11,314 bases of DNA from Pseudomonadota bacterium (GTDB lineage Bacteria > SAR324 > XYD2-FULL-50-16 > JAHJRI01): positions 1 through 11,314 of the forward strand of contig JAKSDL010000786.1 of NCBI GenBank assembly GCA_022360105.1, written 5' to 3'. This document shows positions 11,014 to 11,314 of the stretch, piece by piece (position 1 is the stretch's first letter; every line of letters begins with the position of its first letter). A program made the position numbers and the translations under genes. A model generated the notes under the pieces. The model worked only from the letters and a program-made list of their open reading frames with translations. It did not search any database and was not told the origin of the DNA.

Positions 11014-11314
11014 CTAGTATGCAATGGCGAATACCACTCGTTGTTTTGAAGGCTGACCGGTAACCATACATTTACCTTCTGCTTTATCGCCATTGCCAGG
11101 CAGGACACGTATGGTCGCCTTGGTTTCTTTCTGGATTTTTTCTGCTGTATCGTTTGTACCATCCCAATGGGCCAGGATGAAGCCACCTTTTTCCTTGAGC
11201 ACTGATTTGAATTCATCATAAGAATCCACCGTGTGGGTATTTTCCTTTTGGAAATTCAGAGCTCTTTGATAAAGGCTTTCTTGCATCGTTTCCAGTATGG
11301 TCTGAACCGTTGCA
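11014..11314 (-). CDS. proS: Prolyl-tRNA synthetase, C-terminal end (cut by window edge)
   Basis: The last 99 residues of ProRS, which charges tRNA-Pro with proline, run open from the right edge to a TAG at 11014-11016. The sequence matches the archaeal/eukaryotic-type (ProS type 3) C-terminus: TMQESLYQRALNFQKENTH, then YDEFKSVLKEKGGFILAHWD, TAEKIQKETKATIRVLP, and the terminal QPSKQRVVFAIAY with the conserved ending aromatic residue. An internal Met at 11286 could be mistaken for a start, but the upstream frame (ATVQTILET) is clearly part of the protein. Several of the Cys residues that bind zinc in this domain in other species are absent here (HWDGTND instead of HWCG; KCMVTG retains one). 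It is followed by the palindromic element and tRNA-Pro. Confidence 0.9.
   Translation of the reverse strand, partial: ATVQTILETMQESLYQRALNFQKENTHTVDSYDEFKSVLKEKGGFILAHWDGTNDTAEKIQKETKATIRVLPGNGDKAEGKCMVTGQPSKQRVVFAIAY

Noticed and set aside
1..11314. CRISPR array or insertion sequence
   Set aside because: I saw no regularly spaced direct repeats, transposase gene or terminal inverted repeats with target duplications in the window.

Overview
The window is chromosomal DNA from a bacterium of moderate, A+T-leaning base composition. Strong GGAGG-type ribosome binding sites, sigma70-like TTGACA promoters, tRNA genes that encode their own CCA and a signal-peptide-bearing periplasmic DNA ligase all suggest a Gram-negative organism with Shine-Dalgarno translation. 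The archaeal/eukaryotic-type prolyl-tRNA synthetase and the many toxin-antitoxin genes would fit several environmental phyla (Calditrichota/KSB1-like, Desulfobacterota or relatives). I cannot assign a phylum from the sequence alone.

Layout. 1-219 (-) is the start of a GNAT acetyltransferase cut by the left edge. 220-754 is non-coding, with a probable dispersed repeat and the promoter and leader of the next operon. 755-2531 (+) is a two-gene operon, tryptophanase then RidA, closed by an inverted repeat. 2691-3008 (+) is a small DUF6922-like protein, convergent with and overlapping a periplasmic LigE-type ATP-dependent DNA ligase (2988-3839, -). After a 450-bp gap comes an M24-fold hydrolase (4296-5474, +) that has lost most of its metal ligands. 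It is followed by a VapBC toxin-antitoxin pair (5556-6181, +) whose toxin looks worn in its 3' half. 6290-8991 (+) holds a SWIM zinc-finger / SNF2 ATPase split into two ORFs by an apparent one-base frameshift lying in the second SWIM finger. 8992-9438 is almost gene-free and contains a strong hairpin. 9439-10051 (-) is a toxin-first RelE/HigB-like plus XRE toxin-antitoxin pair, with a promoter whose spacer is a palindrome. 10235-10492 (-) is a small unknown protein with its own promoter and terminator. 10640-10861 (-) holds tRNA-Gly(CCC) and tRNA-Pro(GGG). 11014-11314 (-) is the C-terminal end of prolyl-tRNA synthetase.

How the genes fit together. Tryptophanase releases 2-aminoacrylate from amino acids, and RidA hydrolyses such enamine/imine intermediates, so this operon is a functional pair. 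The middle of the window (5.5-10.5 kb) looks accessory: two toxin-antitoxin systems flank a SWIM-SNF2 ATPase, with eroded genes and hairpins between them. The right end is translation housekeeping: proS sits directly upstream of a proline tRNA in the same orientation. The strongest items for a second look are the split SWIM finger, the metal-ligand-poor M24 protein, the promoter-operator with almost no leader in front of the RelE-like toxin, and the tryptophanase leader, which has a hairpin but no tnaC-like peptide.
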